A stretch of 64,000 nucleotides of DNA from Sulfitobacter donghicola DSW-25 = KCTC 12864 = JCM 14565 (GTDB lineage Bacteria; Pseudomonadota; Alphaproteobacteria; Rhodobacterales; Rhodobacteraceae). The notes beneath the pieces were generated by a model. That model made no database searches. It saw nothing but the letters and a program-made list of their open reading frames with translations, and had not been told where the DNA came from. Positions within the stretch are counted from its first letter, which is position 1, and every line of letters starts with the position of its first letter. Location of the stretch: positions 2,232,001 through 2,296,000 of the forward strand of contig NZ_JASF01000005.1 of NCBI RefSeq assembly GCF_000622405.1, written 5' to 3'. Shown here piece by piece: positions 1-9,149 of this stretch. A program made the position numbers and the translations under genes.

Positions 1-37
1 GAAAACAAGACGAGGTTTTGCGCGGAAAATACCAGCA

Positions 38-1204
38 TCAGCCCTGCCAGTCGCCCTCAAAATCTTTTGGAACCAACAGGTTGTGGCGGCCCAGATTTCC
101 GATCTGCGTTTCACCGCAAAGCGCCATAGTCGTGTCGAACTCTTTGTGGATCACTTCCAGCGCGCGGGTCACACCCGCCTGTCCCATCGCGCCCAGACCA
201 TAGATGAACGCGCGCCCGATATAGGTGCCCTTGGCCCCCATCGCCATGGCCTTTAGCACATCCTGACCAGACCGAATGCCGCTGTCCAAATGCACCTCAA
301 CCTGATCGCCAACCGCATCCAGTATCGAAGGTAGCATCCGGATCGAGCTGAGCGCCCCGTCCAATTGGCGGCCGCCGTGGTTGCTGACGATGATCGCATC
401 CGCACCAACCTGTAGCGCCATTTTGGCGTCTTCCGCGTCCAAGATACCCTTCAGGATCACCTTGCCGCCCCATTTCTCTTTGATCTTGGCAATCTTGCCC
501 CAATCAAGGGTCGGGTCGAACTGCTCGGCCGTCCATGCGCTCAGGTCGGACGCATCCGAGATGTTGTCGACGTGGCCCACGATGTTGCCAAAACCACGGT
601 TCTTGGTCTGTAACATCTCGATGCCCCAGCGCCATTTGGTTGCAAGGTTTGCAATGGTGGCAGGGGTCAGCTTTGGCGGGGCGGTCAGCCCGTTTTTGAT
701 GTCCTTGTGGCGCTGCCCAAGGATTTGCAGATCCAGCGTGATCACCAAAGCCGAACAATTCGCCGCCCGCGCGCGTTCGATCAACCGGTTCACATAGTCT
801 TCGTCCCGCATCGTATACAGCTGGAACCAAAACGGCTTGTGCGTGGCCGACGCCACATCCTCGATCGAGTTGATGGACATGGTGGAGAGGGTGAACGGCA
901 CACCAAAGGCCTCAGCCGCACGGGCCGCCTTGATCTCACCATCCGCATGCTGCATGCCCGTCAGCCCAACAGGGGCCAAGGCGACAGGCATCGAAACGTC
1001 TTCGCCGATCATCTTGGTTGCAGTGCTACGCCCTGACATATCCACGGCCACGCGCTGTCGCAGGCGAATCTGGTCAAAATCCGACGTGTTCTCGCGGAAG
1101 GTCTGCTCGGTCCAACTGCCGCTTTCGGCATAGTCATAAAACATCTTTGGCACCCGCCGACGGTGGATGCGTTTCAGATCGTCGATGTTGGTAATGGCCG
1201 GCAT
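38..1204 (-). CDS. lldD: L-lactate dehydrogenase (FMN-dependent alpha-hydroxy acid dehydrogenase)
   Basis: This 388-residue protein has the length and layout of the LldD/glycolate oxidase family, a flavin TIM barrel that oxidises L-lactate to pyruvate and passes electrons to the respiratory chain at the inner membrane. The N-terminus matches the family pattern (IDDLKRIHRRRVPKMFYDY). Near the C-terminus the active-site segment SNHGGRQLDG, with the catalytic His, and the FMN-phosphate segment DSGIRSGQDVLKAMAMGAKG are visible. A clear AGGAG ribosome site precedes the ATG at 1204. It is monocistronic here, and no lactate permease or regulator lies within the window. Other 2-hydroxy acids remain possible substrates. 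Confidence 0.9.
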   Translation of the reverse strand: MPAITNIDDLKRIHRRRVPKMFYDYAESGSWTEQTFRENTSDFDQIRLRQRVAVDMSGRSTATKMIGEDVSMPVALAPVGLTGMQHADGEIKAARAAEAFGVPFTLSTMSINSIEDVASATHKPFWFQLYTMRDEDYVNRLIERARAANCSALVITLDLQILGQRHKDIKNGLTAPPKLTPATIANLATKWRWGIEMLQTKNRGFGNIVGHVDNISDASDLSAWTAEQFDPTLDWGKIAKIKEKWGGKVILKGILDAEDAKMALQVGADAIIVSNHGGRQLDGALSSIRMLPSILDAVGDQVEVHLDSGIRSGQDVLKAMAMGAKGTYIGRAFIYGLGAMGQAGVTRALEVIHKEFDTTMALCGETQIGNLGRHNLLVPKDFEGDWQG

Positions 1205-1276
1205 TGTGGGGCTCCTAGGAAAATTGGTAAAGAAAGTTTACCTCTTCCCTGCCGCCAGATCAATGCCGCAAATTTT

Positions 1277-2068
1277 CTAGGCCGAATGCGCCCCGTCCGA
1301 CAGGGTTTTTACAAAGGCCAGAACCTCTTCCGTGCTCTTGCCCGCAGCGATCTGGCTCACAATGGCCGACCCCACAACAACACCATCAGCAACCTCGGCA
1401 ATTGCGCGGGATTTCTCGGGCGTGTTCACGCCAAAGCCCACAACCACGGGCAGGCCTGTCTCTTTGCTGATCCGCGCCACGGCAGGGGATACATCCCCCG
1501 CATCCGCTTCGGCAGCGCCTGTGATGCCTGTGATCGACACATAGTAAACAAAACCCGATGTGTTCTGCGCAACGCGCTTGAGGCGCTTGTCATCGGTTGT
1601 CGGGGTCGCAAGACGGATAAAGTTCAACCCAGCCGCCTGCGCAGGGATGCACAGCTCGCTGTCCTCTTCCGGCGGCAGATCCACAACGATCAACCCGTCG
1701 ATGCCAGCCTCTTTTGCCGCAGCAAGGAACTTGTCCACGCCCATGGAATAGATCGGGTTGTAATAGCCCATCATCACGATCGGCGTTGTGTCATCTTCCT
1801 TGCGGAACTCGGTCGCCAGCTCCAGCGTGCGGTTCAGCGTCATGCCACCATCCAACGCGCGCTGCCCCGCCAACTGAATCGTCGGGCCATCGGCCATCGG
1901 ATCGGTAAACGGCAGACCCAATTCGATGATATCAACCCCAGCCGACGGCAACCCGCGCACCACCTCTAACGAGCGTTCAAAATCAGGGTCACCCGCCATC
2001 ACATACGATACAAATGCCTTTTTGCCCTTGGCTTTCAGGTCAGCGAATTTGGCGTCGATGCGGGTCAT
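1277..2068 (-). CDS. trpA: Tryptophan synthase alpha subunit
   Basis: The protein (263 residues from the ATG at 2068) is a TrpA TIM barrel that cleaves indole-3-glycerol phosphate to indole and glyceraldehyde-3-phosphate and channels indole to TrpB. The family signature [19 protein letters not shown] contains the catalytic Glu and Asp, and the phosphate-binding [12 protein letters not shown] segment is present. The open frame extends 11 codons further upstream. The ATG opening [15 protein letters not shown] was chosen because it fits the usual family start and is preceded by GAAAGG. No other trp gene or leader attenuator is visible nearby, so the pathway genes must be split. Confidence 0.93.
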   Translation of the reverse strand: MTRIDAKFADLKAKGKKAFVSYVMAGDPDFERSLEVVRGLPSAGVDIIELGLPFTDPMADGPTIQLAGQRALDGGMTLNRTLELATEFRKEDDTTPIVMMGYYNPIYSMGVDKFLAAAKEAGIDGLIVVDLPPEEDSELCIPAQAAGLNFIRLATPTTDDKRLKRVAQNTSGFVYYVSITGITGAAEADAGDVSPAVARISKETGLPVVVGFGVNTPEKSRAIAEVADGVVVGSAIVSQIAAGKSTEEVLAFVKTLSDGAHSA

Positions 2069-2236
2069 GATATTGGCCTTTCGAAAGTGTTCATCTCGCA
2101 ATGCCCAATTCGCGCGGGGAAATCAATGCGCAACGGGCACAGATGCGGCCATATCCGCCGATTAGCCCCCCTCACAGGCCTTGCACCCAAGGCTTTGACA
2201 CCCTAACAGAACCCAAACGCAAAAAAGGACGCTGTC

Positions 2237-3334
2237 ATGGGTTTCAAAATGGGTATCGTAGGTCTGCCGAACGTGGGCAAATCAACGCTTTTCAACGCGC
2301 TCACCCGCACCGCCGCTGCACAGGCTGCGAACTTCCCTTTCTGTACCATCGAACCCAACGTGGGCGAAGTGGCCGTCCCCGATGCGCGCCTTGACCAATT
2401 GGCCGAGATCGCCCAATCCAAATCCATCATCCCAACCCGCATGACATTCGTCGACATCGCGGGTCTGGTAAAAGGCGCCTCCAAAGGCGAAGGCCTCGGC
2501 AACCAGTTCCTCGCCAACATCCGCGAAACAGACGCCATCGCCCACGTGCTGCGCTGCTTTGAAGACGATGACGTCACCCACGTCGAAGACCGCGTGAACC
2601 CCGTGGCCGACGCCGAAACCATCGAGACCGAGCTGATGCTCGCCGACCTCGAAAGCATCGAAAAACGCCGCGCAGGCCTCGTGCGCAAAATCAAAGGCAA
2701 CGACAAAGAGGCCGTGCAACAGGATCGCCTGCTCGCCGCCGCCCAAGACGCCATTGAAAACGGCAAACCCGCCCGCACGGTCGAGATCGACGAAGACGAC
2801 GCCAAAGCATGGCGCATGCTGCAGCTGCTGACCACCAAACCGGTGCTCTATGTCTGTAATGTCGGTGAATCCGAGGCTTCCGAGGGCAACGACCACTCCG
2901 CCGCTGTCGCCAAAATGGCCGCCGCGCAGGGCAACTCGGCCGTGATCATCTCGGCCCAGATCGAAGAAGAAATCAGCCAGCTGGAAGACGAAGAAGCCGA
3001 AATGTTCCTCACGGAAATGGGCCTCGATGAGGCAGGCCTCGACCGGCTGATCCGCGCAGGATACGAGCTGCTGCACCTTGAGACATATTTCACCGTAGGC
3101 CCCAAAGAGGCCCGCGCATGGACGATCAAAGCAGGCACCTCAGCCCCCAAAGCCGCAGGCGTCATCCACGGCGACTTCGAAAAAGGCTTCATCCGCGCCG
3201 AAACAATCGCATTCGATGATTTTGTGACGCTGGGCGGCGAAGGCCCCGCCAAAGAGGCAGGCAAAATGCGCGCCGAGGGCAAAGGCTACACGGTTAAAGA
3301 CGGCGACGTCCTGCACTTCTTGTTTAATACATAA
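2237..3334 (+). CDS. ychF: Redox-regulated ATPase/GTPase YchF (Obg-like)
   Basis: This 365-residue protein is of standard family length. The P-loop GLPNVGKST is near residue 10, the G3 segment DIAGLVKGASKGEGLGNQ is near residue 75, and the C-terminal TGS-like domain ends in the conserved LHFLFNT-type tail. YchF/OLA1 proteins prefer ATP and associate with ribosomes, and they are linked to oxidative-stress responses. It is a single gene. A short inverted repeat (AGGCGG/CCGCCT) follows the stop near 3348-3363 without a T-run. The identification is firm. The cellular role is known only in general terms for the family. Confidence 0.95.
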   Translation: MGFKMGIVGLPNVGKSTLFNALTRTAAAQAANFPFCTIEPNVGEVAVPDARLDQLAEIAQSKSIIPTRMTFVDIAGLVKGASKGEGLGNQFLANIRETDAIAHVLRCFEDDDVTHVEDRVNPVADAETIETELMLADLESIEKRRAGLVRKIKGNDKEAVQQDRLLAAAQDAIENGKPARTVEIDEDDAKAWRMLQLLTTKPVLYVCNVGESEASEGNDHSAAVAKMAAAQGNSAVIISAQIEEEISQLEDEEAEMFLTEMGLDEAGLDRLIRAGYELLHLETYFTVGPKEARAWTIKAGTSAPKAAGVIHGDFEKGFIRAETIAFDDFVTLGGEGPAKEAGKMRAEGKGYTVKDGDVLHFLFNT

Positions 3335-3361
3335 GGCGCGCTGCCTCAGGCGGAACACCGC

Positions 3362-4798
3362 CTAGGTCACCCACCGATATACGCCAAAAATCAGCGGTGC
3401 GAAAACGCCGCTGATCACCACAGCTGCGCCGACATACCCCCAAAAGGTTGCGCGGCCGATCTGCTTTTTCATGTTTGATATTCTTGTCTCGGGAAGCGCT
3501 TTGTCCCGTGGCTGCGCGCCTAATTCCGCTGCGACCTTCTGCAAGCTGCGCGATTTTTGCGTCAACACGGCGGACAGCCCTGCAAATAGGTGAATGATGG
3601 TTGGCACCAAAGTTGTCAGCGCCATGATGTATAGCGCAACACCATTCTGCGGTGCTGTTTTTACATCTGCCCAATAGTCACTCCAAACAACGGGCAGGGT
3701 AGTTGGGCTGATCCATTCCCAAACCGTCAGGCCGCTGATGATGCTAACAACCAACAAGCACAGGCAAGCCGCAGCAAGGATCAGATCCAGCAGCATTTGC
3801 CCGATGATGAACCATAACTGGGGGCGGTGATTGACGATCTGGCTCAGGAAATGCCGCGTCACCCAAAGTGAGATCATATCAGCCGCTGCATTGAGGAGGG
3901 GCAGTAGGACGTAGAGTAATAGGATAAGGCTGGTTGTTTCAGGGGCACCGGCACCGGCAATGGCAACGACAGCGGCAACGGCAACGGCACCGGTACCGGC
4001 AACGATACCGGCAACGGCACCGGCAATGGCAACGACAGCGGCAACGGCAACGGCAACGACACCGGCAACGGCAACGACAGCGGCAACGGCACCGGCAATG
4101 GCACCGGCACCGGCAACGGCAACGACACCGGCAATGGCACCGGCAACGGCAACGGCAACGAAGAATAGCCGAACCGCCTTCGCGAGAAAACCGGTTCGGC
4201 TATTGCTTGTGTCAACGGATTTAAACAGGCGCGCAACAACATAGTCTCTAAAGCTTTTTGTTTTTATGGCTATGACGACGGCAGCTGCCCAACCTCCGAT
4301 CAAAATGATCAGGCGGATGAAACGTTCGAGCAGGCTTGGCGTGTCTCGAAACATCTCGATCCCCGCAGGGGCATTGATGTTAAATAAAACCCAGCCAAAA
4401 ATAATCGCAAAAATGGGATAAGCATAGGCAATAGTCAGGCTGGTGCTATAGGCCCGCCACGATAGCGCCTTTGTGCCATAAATCCGATCCGCAAACCCTA
4501 GAATGCGTTTCAGCGCCGCAAAATACGCATCCGCGCTGCGCCCTTGGTACCGTTCAATCAAATCCTCTCGCGATGCGATGTCACGCAACTCGATTTCAAG
4601 GTCCACTCCACGAAAATGGGAAACAACCCAGCCAAGAATGGGGATCCCGAGGGCTAAGAAAAGGCCCGCAATCGCAACAATCAGGGCCCAGTCTGTCGGC
4701 GCACCAGAGGGGGTTTGGGTCACAGCACCGATCAACCCATCCGCTCCCGCTGCACACCCACCGCTTTCACCAGCGGCCTCGCGGCACAAGAGCGGCAA
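3362..4798 (-). CDS. Polytopic membrane protein with (V/G/I)-A dipeptide repeat, function unknown
   Basis: I do not recognise this 478-residue protein. It has a hydrophobic segment near residues 38-60, a charged soluble stretch, several further predicted membrane spans, and a cytoplasmic-looking tail. The middle is an alanine-rich dipeptide repeat of about 72 residues, encoded by the hexanucleotide array at 3944-4159. The start is a TTG at 4798, chosen because an excellent AGGAGG lies about 7 bases upstream. It converges with ychF (27-bp gap). Because the repeat unit is 6 bp, changes in copy number would keep the frame and alter only the length of the hydrophobic region. Confidence 0.7.
   Translation of the reverse strand: MPLLCREAAGESGGCAAGADGLIGAVTQTPSGAPTDWALIVAIAGLFLALGIPILGWVVSHFRGVDLEIELRDIASREDLIERYQGRSADAYFAALKRILGFADRIYGTKALSWRAYSTSLTIAYAYPIFAIIFGWVLFNINAPAGIEMFRDTPSLLERFIRLIILIGGWAAAVVIAIKTKSFRDYVVARLFKSVDTSNSRTGFLAKAVRLFFVAVAVAGAIAGVVAVAGAGAIAGAVAAVVAVAGVVAVAVAAVVAIAGAVAGIVAGTGAVAVAAVVAIAGAGAPETTSLILLLYVLLPLLNAAADMISLWVTRHFLSQIVNHRPQLWFIIGQMLLDLILAAACLCLLVVSIISGLTVWEWISPTTLPVVWSDYWADVKTAPQNGVALYIMALTTLVPTIIHLFAGLSAVLTQKSRSLQKVAAELGAQPRDKALPETRISNMKKQIGRATFWGYVGAAVVISGVFAPLIFGVYRWVT
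3944..4159. repeat. 36-copy hexanucleotide array (GGCAAC/GGCACC and variants)
   Basis: 216 bp made of 36 consecutive 6-bp units, mostly GGCAAC, GGCACC, GACAGC, GATACC and GGCAAT. It lies inside the membrane-protein gene at 3362-4798 and encodes alternating Ala with Val, Gly or Ile on the minus strand. Because of the periodicity several other frames stay open through it (for example His-Arg-Gln and Leu-Pro runs). Those are shadows, not genes. Confidence 0.95.
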
Positions 4799-5048
4799 AA
4801 GCCACCTCCTGCAAATTCAAAGAATGCTCTTTGCGCAGTCAAACAGCCCATGAAAATCCTCTACCCAATACAGGCCCAAGATACCCGCACCGCGAGAGTT
4901 CACAACCCCCAGCCCCGCTTTCAACCCAATTTCCCACCCCACACCCGCAGCCATCCCCGTGTACGCGCGGTGCACATCCGGTGCACACTTTGTGACACCC
5001 CAAAAAACCCTCTTGCCCTCCCTCCCGCCCATCGCTAAACGGGTCAAC

Positions 5049-5138
5049 GGAGACGTGGCCGAGTGGTCGAAGGCGCTCCCCTGCTAAGGGAGTATACCGG
5101 GAACGGTATCGAGGGTTCGAATCCCTTCGTCTCCGCCA
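5049..5138 (+). tRNA. tRNA-Ser(GCT)
   Basis: A 90-nt gene whose 7-bp acceptor stem pairs GGAGACG at the 5' end with CGTCTCC. It has a long serine-type variable arm, a TTCGAAT T-loop, an encoded CCA at 5136-5138, and anticodon GCT within CTGCTAA (reads AGC/AGU). Its last 17 bases are repeated at 11773-11789, which marks it as the attachment site of the integrative element downstream. Confidence 0.97.
5122..5138. repeat. attL core (17-bp direct repeat, left copy)
   Basis: TCCCTTCGTCTCCGCCA is the T-arm/acceptor 3' end of tRNA-Ser(GCT), including CCA. An identical copy lies at 11773-11789. Integration at a tRNA 3' end that preserves a working tRNA is the usual outcome for this type of integrase. 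Confidence 0.88.
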
Positions 5139-5151
5139 TTCAATTCTAAAA

Positions 5152-5200
5152 CAATGGCTTAGGTCTTGGACGTGTAAGTGCGACACAGAGTGGAGCACAA
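5152..5200. repeat. Left putative integrase arm-type sites
   Basis: Two motifs sit between attL and the integrase start: CAATGGCTTAG at 5152-5162 and GTGCGACACAGAGTGGAGCA beginning at 5178. Both recur just inside attR: CAATGGCTTAG exactly at 11747-11757, and GTGTGACACAAAGTGGAACA at 11691-11710 (17 of 20 bases identical). Matching motifs at both ends fit integrase arm-binding sites. Confidence 0.5.
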
Positions 5201-5203
5201 GCC

Positions 5204-6787
5204 ATGAAGCTGCCTGCCTATGTCTCACCGTCTAGACACGGTATCATGTATTTCCGTTGGCCGTTGCCAATGTCCTCAGATCGCAAGCGCCGATCAGTTC
5301 GGATTTCCTTACGCACCAAATGTCCAGATAGGGCTGGCGATCTTGCCAGACATCTTGCATCCTGTGGTCGTATTATCAGGGATAACAAGGCATTGGCACG
5401 GCTCAGACAAGACGAAATGCGGGATATGGTGCGCAGCTATTTCATGGCTTCGCTAGATCGCTACGTTGAAAAGCTGAATGATACCGGATTGCCAGATCAG
5501 ACATTGGACCTCATGCGTCAAGAGTTTGATGTTCATGAAGACGCTGGTGGCGGCTATGATGACCTTTCGGACCTTTTCCTTGATACGGGTACTGTGGACA
5601 GCTTTCGGGCGTCTGCGGGCCTCTCAGGCGCTCAGTGGGCTGAAAATGAACCTGCCCTGCGTCACGAACTGCGCAAAGCCCGCCGGGATCAAATCAAAGC
5701 CATTCTAAGCGCCGCTGAGCGCCTTGAGGGGTATTCCTATGATGCGGCGCAGGAAAGGCCAGTAGCGCCACCAGAAGCGCCCTCTGTGTCTCTGGGTAAG
5801 GCCGTGGATGATTTTATGGCAGAAAGTCGCCCGCAATGGTCAAGCCAGATGGCAAACCGAGCGCAGGCATTTCTGGCCGTCATGCTGGAACATTTTGGCT
5901 CAGATCGCTCAATGACAGAGATATCCCGCCAAGATGCCAGTGCCTTGAAGAAGATCGTTCAAGCCTTGCCCGTCAATCGGAACACACGACCTGAGACCAG
6001 AGACTTGCCCTTGTCAGAGGCAATTAAAGTGGCAGGTGTTCAAAAGGTGTCAGTTGAGACAATCAACAATCACATGGCAATGTTTCAACGCTTTGGTGAT
6101 TGGGCTGAGCGGCATGGTTATGCACCGAGCAATGTGTTCGACCGCATGAAGGTCGCCAAACCAAAGAAATCTGCACCGGGCCGCAAAGATTACACTCACG
6201 AGCAAACGGCTAAGTTGTATGCAGAATTAACGCAAAATCATGCAGGACTGGTCAAGAAAGACGATCACAAGTGGGGTGCATTGTTAGGGCTGTTCACAGG
6301 TGCACGGTTGAATGAAATTGCTCAACTAGCGCTTGCGGATGTGTGCTGTGAAGACGGCATTTGGTTTTTGAACATCACAGATGATGGCGACGACAAAAAG
6401 CGTCTCAAGGCGAATGCTAGTAGACGCAAAGTGCCGCTGCATTCTGAACTGATTAAGTTGGGTTTTGTCGAATGGGTGAAGTCACAAGAAAGCAAGCCGC
6501 GCCTGTTCATGTCTTTCAGTTACAATGCCAAGGATGGTTATGGCCGCAACCTTGGGCGCTGGTTCAACGGGCCTTTCCTCAAGGGACTGGGTATGAAAGA
6601 AAGCGGGCTGGTTTTTCACAGCTTGCGCCATACGATGGTTGAGCGACTAGCCAAGGCCGATGTCCCCGAGCCGCTTTATCAGGACATTGTGGGCCATGAG
6701 CGCCAAGGCGTGACCCAGAAATATTACAACAAAGGCGGGCATACGCTGGCGCAAATGCAAGACGCCATCGAACGGTTTTCCGCCTGA
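5204..6787 (+). CDS. Tyrosine recombinase (site-specific integrase) of the tRNA-Ser island
   Basis: This 527-residue protein catalyses integration and excision at the tRNA-Ser site. The C-terminal catalytic domain shows Arg368 in FTGARLNEIAQL, His472/Arg475 in HSLRH, His498 in VGHE, and the nucleophile Tyr507 or Tyr508 in QKYYNKGG. The N-terminus (YVSPSRHGIMYFRWPLP) resembles the short beta-stranded start common to alphaproteobacterial island integrases, and a SAM-like core-binding domain precedes the catalytic part. It begins 65 bp past the tRNA, inside the left arm-site region. All catalytic residues are present, so it should be active. Confidence 0.93.
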   Translation: MKLPAYVSPSRHGIMYFRWPLPMSSDRKRRSVRISLRTKCPDRAGDLARHLASCGRIIRDNKALARLRQDEMRDMVRSYFMASLDRYVEKLNDTGLPDQTLDLMRQEFDVHEDAGGGYDDLSDLFLDTGTVDSFRASAGLSGAQWAENEPALRHELRKARRDQIKAILSAAERLEGYSYDAAQERPVAPPEAPSVSLGKAVDDFMAESRPQWSSQMANRAQAFLAVMLEHFGSDRSMTEISRQDASALKKIVQALPVNRNTRPETRDLPLSEAIKVAGVQKVSVETINNHMAMFQRFGDWAERHGYAPSNVFDRMKVAKPKKSAPGRKDYTHEQTAKLYAELTQNHAGLVKKDDHKWGALLGLFTGARLNEIAQLALADVCCEDGIWFLNITDDGDDKKRLKANASRRKVPLHSELIKLGFVEWVKSQESKPRLFMSFSYNAKDGYGRNLGRWFNGPFLKGLGMKESGLVFHSLRHTMVERLAKADVPEPLYQDIVGHERQGVTQKYYNKGGHTLAQMQDAIERFSA

Positions 6788-7928
6788 TACCCGTTGATTT
6801 CTAGACAGCCAAGCTGAGCTACTAATAGTTATTGTGAGATAGAAATGAGTGAATTGCCTTCAAGCCTTTACCTTCACGGATATGAAGCATCAGAACAGCC
6901 CAAAGCTGATAACATAGACGACCCTCAGTATTGGGCAGACACGTTCCATAAAGCTAAGTTAAGCTTGGAAATAGCCTTGCGTATCCATGACCCACTTTGC
7001 CTGCTTGCTCGCACAACATCTCTTTGCAATGTAGAAGGAGGGCTGAAGAAAAGAGGCCCTGAGACCATCACCCTACCAGCACTAGAAGTTCTTCAGGCAA
7101 TGCTTTTGCGTCAACGTGAGACGATCGCACGAGTTCCATTATCGCCCAATAATTTTGTCAGAACTTGGAGCACTGCTGAGAGCTTGCTTGATGCTTTTAT
7201 TCGCATGCAGCCGCGAGACAAAGAAGATGCTCTTTCAGAAATGGCAAACCGCTCACGCATGCAGACCATACATTATCGGTTCAATTTCGACCGTGATGCA
7301 GCATTAGCCGTAATCAAAAAGATCACTTCTCGATTTGATCAAAAGACACAATGTAGTCACCAGCTAGAGAAACGAATTTTCTCGCTCTTCGCCTTGATGG
7401 ACATCACAGTGCAGCGGCTTCACGAGTTTTATGATCGGGTCCAAGAGATTTATGAAGCAACGGAGCGCAGTACGGTTATTTCTGGGGTTGAATTTCTTTG
7501 TGAGAAAAGCCCGCTCGCATACCATACTTGGCAGCGGGTTGACCTTAGCGCTATTGACGACGGAACGCTTCAGTTCCTAGCATTCCAATTGTCAGAAATC
7601 TCTCATGAGTGGATTTATACATTTGCACCTGATGACCTGTCGGAACTTGATCGCGACACTGTTTCAAAGCTATCGGCAAAACAAGGTGATGAGGCCGATG
7701 GAGAGTTTGAGCATCTATTTATGAACAACCCAGTATGGGCCAAACCCTTCATCGAAAAGGATGATGGTTCATACTTCACGGCAGTTCCACATATCCCGCT
7801 GGCTTTTCCGTTTCGCATTATCGGGGCGTTGCTGCCTGAAGATGGCAAAACCCGCAAAGCACTATCAGATGCAAGAGCAGAAGCGTTGGAGGAGCTGATT
7901 GCCGAAGCTGTTCAGGCTGCAATGCCGT

Positions 7929-7970
7929 TGACCTGAGCCCCTAAAACTCCTCCAAATTTGTGTAGAGTCC
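7929..7970. repeat. IS left terminal inverted repeat
   Basis: Begins TGACCTGAGCCCC and includes CTCCTCC and GAGTCC blocks. These match the reverse complement of 9109-9149 (TGACCTGTGCCCC...CTCCTCC...GAGTCC) with a few mismatches and one 1-base length difference. Confidence 0.88.
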
Positions 7971-7991
7971 GCCCAACAAAAGGACGGACAA

Positions 7992-8255
7992 ATGAAGGCA
8001 CGATTTACGGATGAACAGATCATTGCGATGATCAAGGAACAGGAAGCTGGCGAGAAGACCGCTGATGTATGTCGGCGGCATGGGATCAGCTCAGCGACGT
8101 TTTACAAATACAAATCAAAGTATGGCGGCATGGAACCGTCTGATGCGAAGCGTTTGCGGGCACTTGAGGATGAGAATGGCAAGCTGAAGAAGCTGCTAGC
8201 GGAGCAGATGCTGGACAACGCCATGCTGCGAGATATCAATTCAAAAAAGTGGTGA
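7992..8255 (+). CDS. IS3-family transposase OrfA (helix-turn-helix subunit)
   Basis: This 87-residue protein has the typical OrfA layout. An N-terminal helix-turn-helix ([13 protein letters not shown]...[22 protein letters not shown]) is followed by a leucine-rich coiled region ([18 protein letters not shown]) for multimerisation. The slippery sequence A-AAA-AAG at 8243-8249 sits just before the stop and overlaps the start of OrfB, so a minus-one frameshift should generate the OrfAB transposase. OrfA alone normally binds the ends and restrains transposition. Confidence 0.93.
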   Translation: MKARFTDEQIIAMIKEQEAGEKTADVCRRHGISSATFYKYKSKYGGMEPSDAKRLRALEDENGKLKKLLAEQMLDNAMLRDINSKKW

Positions 8256-9088
8256 CGCCTGCCTTGAAGCGGAAAGCTGTGGCGCACCTGATGGAACAAC
8301 ATCAGGTCAGCCAGCGGCGGGCGTGTGATGTTCTGCAAGTTGATCGGTCATCGGTTCGGTACCTATCGCGACGCAGCGATGATGCTGAACTAAGAGACGC
8401 TATCAAACGCGTTTCGAGAGAACGTCGACGGTTTGGGTGCCGCCGTGTCCATGTGATGATCGCGCGGGAGGGTTTCGAGGTGAACCACAAAAAGGTCAGG
8501 CGCATCTACCGCGAAGAGAAGCTGCAGGTGCGCCGCAGAGGCGGCAGAAAGCGCGCTTTGGGCACAAGGAAACCGATGGTACTGCCCGACGGTCCGAACC
8601 AACGCTGGAGCTTGGATTTCGTATCAGACGCGCTGACAGACGGACGTCGCTTCCGCATTCTTGCCGTCGTGGATGATTACAGTCGGGAGAACCTAGTGTT
8701 GGTCGCGGACACGTCTCTTTCAGGACATCGTGTCGTGCGTGAGCTGGGTAAGATCATCGCTGAACGCGGTATGCCGAAGACAATTGTGTCGGACAACGGC
8801 ACCGAGTTCACCAGCATGGCGATCCTCAAATGGGTTCAGGATACAGGCATTGATTGGCATTACATCGCGCCTGGAAAGCCCCAGCAAAACGGCTTCGTCG
8901 AAAGCTTCAACGGTAAGCTGCGGGATGAATGCCTCAATGAAACGCTCTTCGGCACATTGCGCGAAGCCCGACAAACGCTGGAGGAATGGCAAGAAGACTA
9001 TAACTGGCGCAGACCACATTCAGCTTTGGGCAACCTGACGCCCATGGAATTTTTGCAGAGAAAGACAATGGACAAAATGGCTGCCTAA
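8249..9088 (+). CDS. IS3-family transposase OrfB (DDE integrase domain)
   Basis: This 279-residue product is read by frameshift from OrfA or from its own GTG. An N-terminal HTH_21-type region ([20 protein letters not shown]) precedes the rve/DDE catalytic core. The catalytic residues are visible: Asp in SLDFVSD, Asp in VSDNGTEF, and Glu in [12 protein letters not shown]. The C-terminal [10 protein letters not shown] signature is typical of IS3 OrfB. The reading frame is undamaged, so the element is probably mobile. Confidence 0.93.
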   Translation: MVTPALKRKAVAHLMEQHQVSQRRACDVLQVDRSSVRYLSRRSDDAELRDAIKRVSRERRRFGCRRVHVMIAREGFEVNHKKVRRIYREEKLQVRRRGGRKRALGTRKPMVLPDGPNQRWSLDFVSDALTDGRRFRILAVVDDYSRENLVLVADTSLSGHRVVRELGKIIAERGMPKTIVSDNGTEFTSMAILKWVQDTGIDWHYIAPGKPQQNGFVESFNGKLRDECLNETLFGTLREARQTLEEWQEDYNWRRPHSALGNLTPMEFLQRKTMDKMAA

Positions 9089-9108
9089 GGCCAAAGATTT
9101 AACCCCAA

Positions 9109-9149
9109 GGACTCCGCGCCAAGCTGGAGGAGACTTGGGGCACAGGTCA
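9109..9149. repeat. IS right terminal inverted repeat
   Basis: The right end finishes GGGGCACAGGTCA at 9149, the inverted counterpart of the left end at 7929. The next four bases, CCGT, are the second copy of the target duplication. Confidence 0.88.

Larger units (their letters stand above)
7929..9149 (+). mobile_element. Complete IS3-family element, IS407-like group
   Basis: A 1221-bp element starting TGACCTG and ending CAGGTCA. Its imperfect terminal inverted repeats of about 41 bp lie at 7929-7970 and 9109-9149. It is flanked by a 4-bp target duplication CCGT (7925-7928 and 9150-9153). It carries overlapping orfA and orfB with an A6G slippery heptamer. The ends, duplication length and size fit the IS407 group of the IS3 family. 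Everything needed for transposition looks intact. Confidence 0.93.

Noticed and set aside
2282..3076. Minus-strand 264-codon frame opposite ychF
   Set aside because: Antisense to a strongly conserved GTPase gene; Phe/Gly-rich nonsense composition.
3934..4244. Long open frames of His-Arg-Gln, Leu-Pro or Thr-Ala repeats across the hexanucleotide array
   Set aside because: They follow from the 6-bp periodicity, which keeps several frames open. Only the minus-strand membrane-protein frame extends into non-repetitive protein sequence with a ribosome site.
4839..5228. Minus-strand frame covering the tRNA-Ser gene
   Set aside because: It reads through the reverse complement of the tRNA and has no family match or ribosome site. 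The tRNA is certain.
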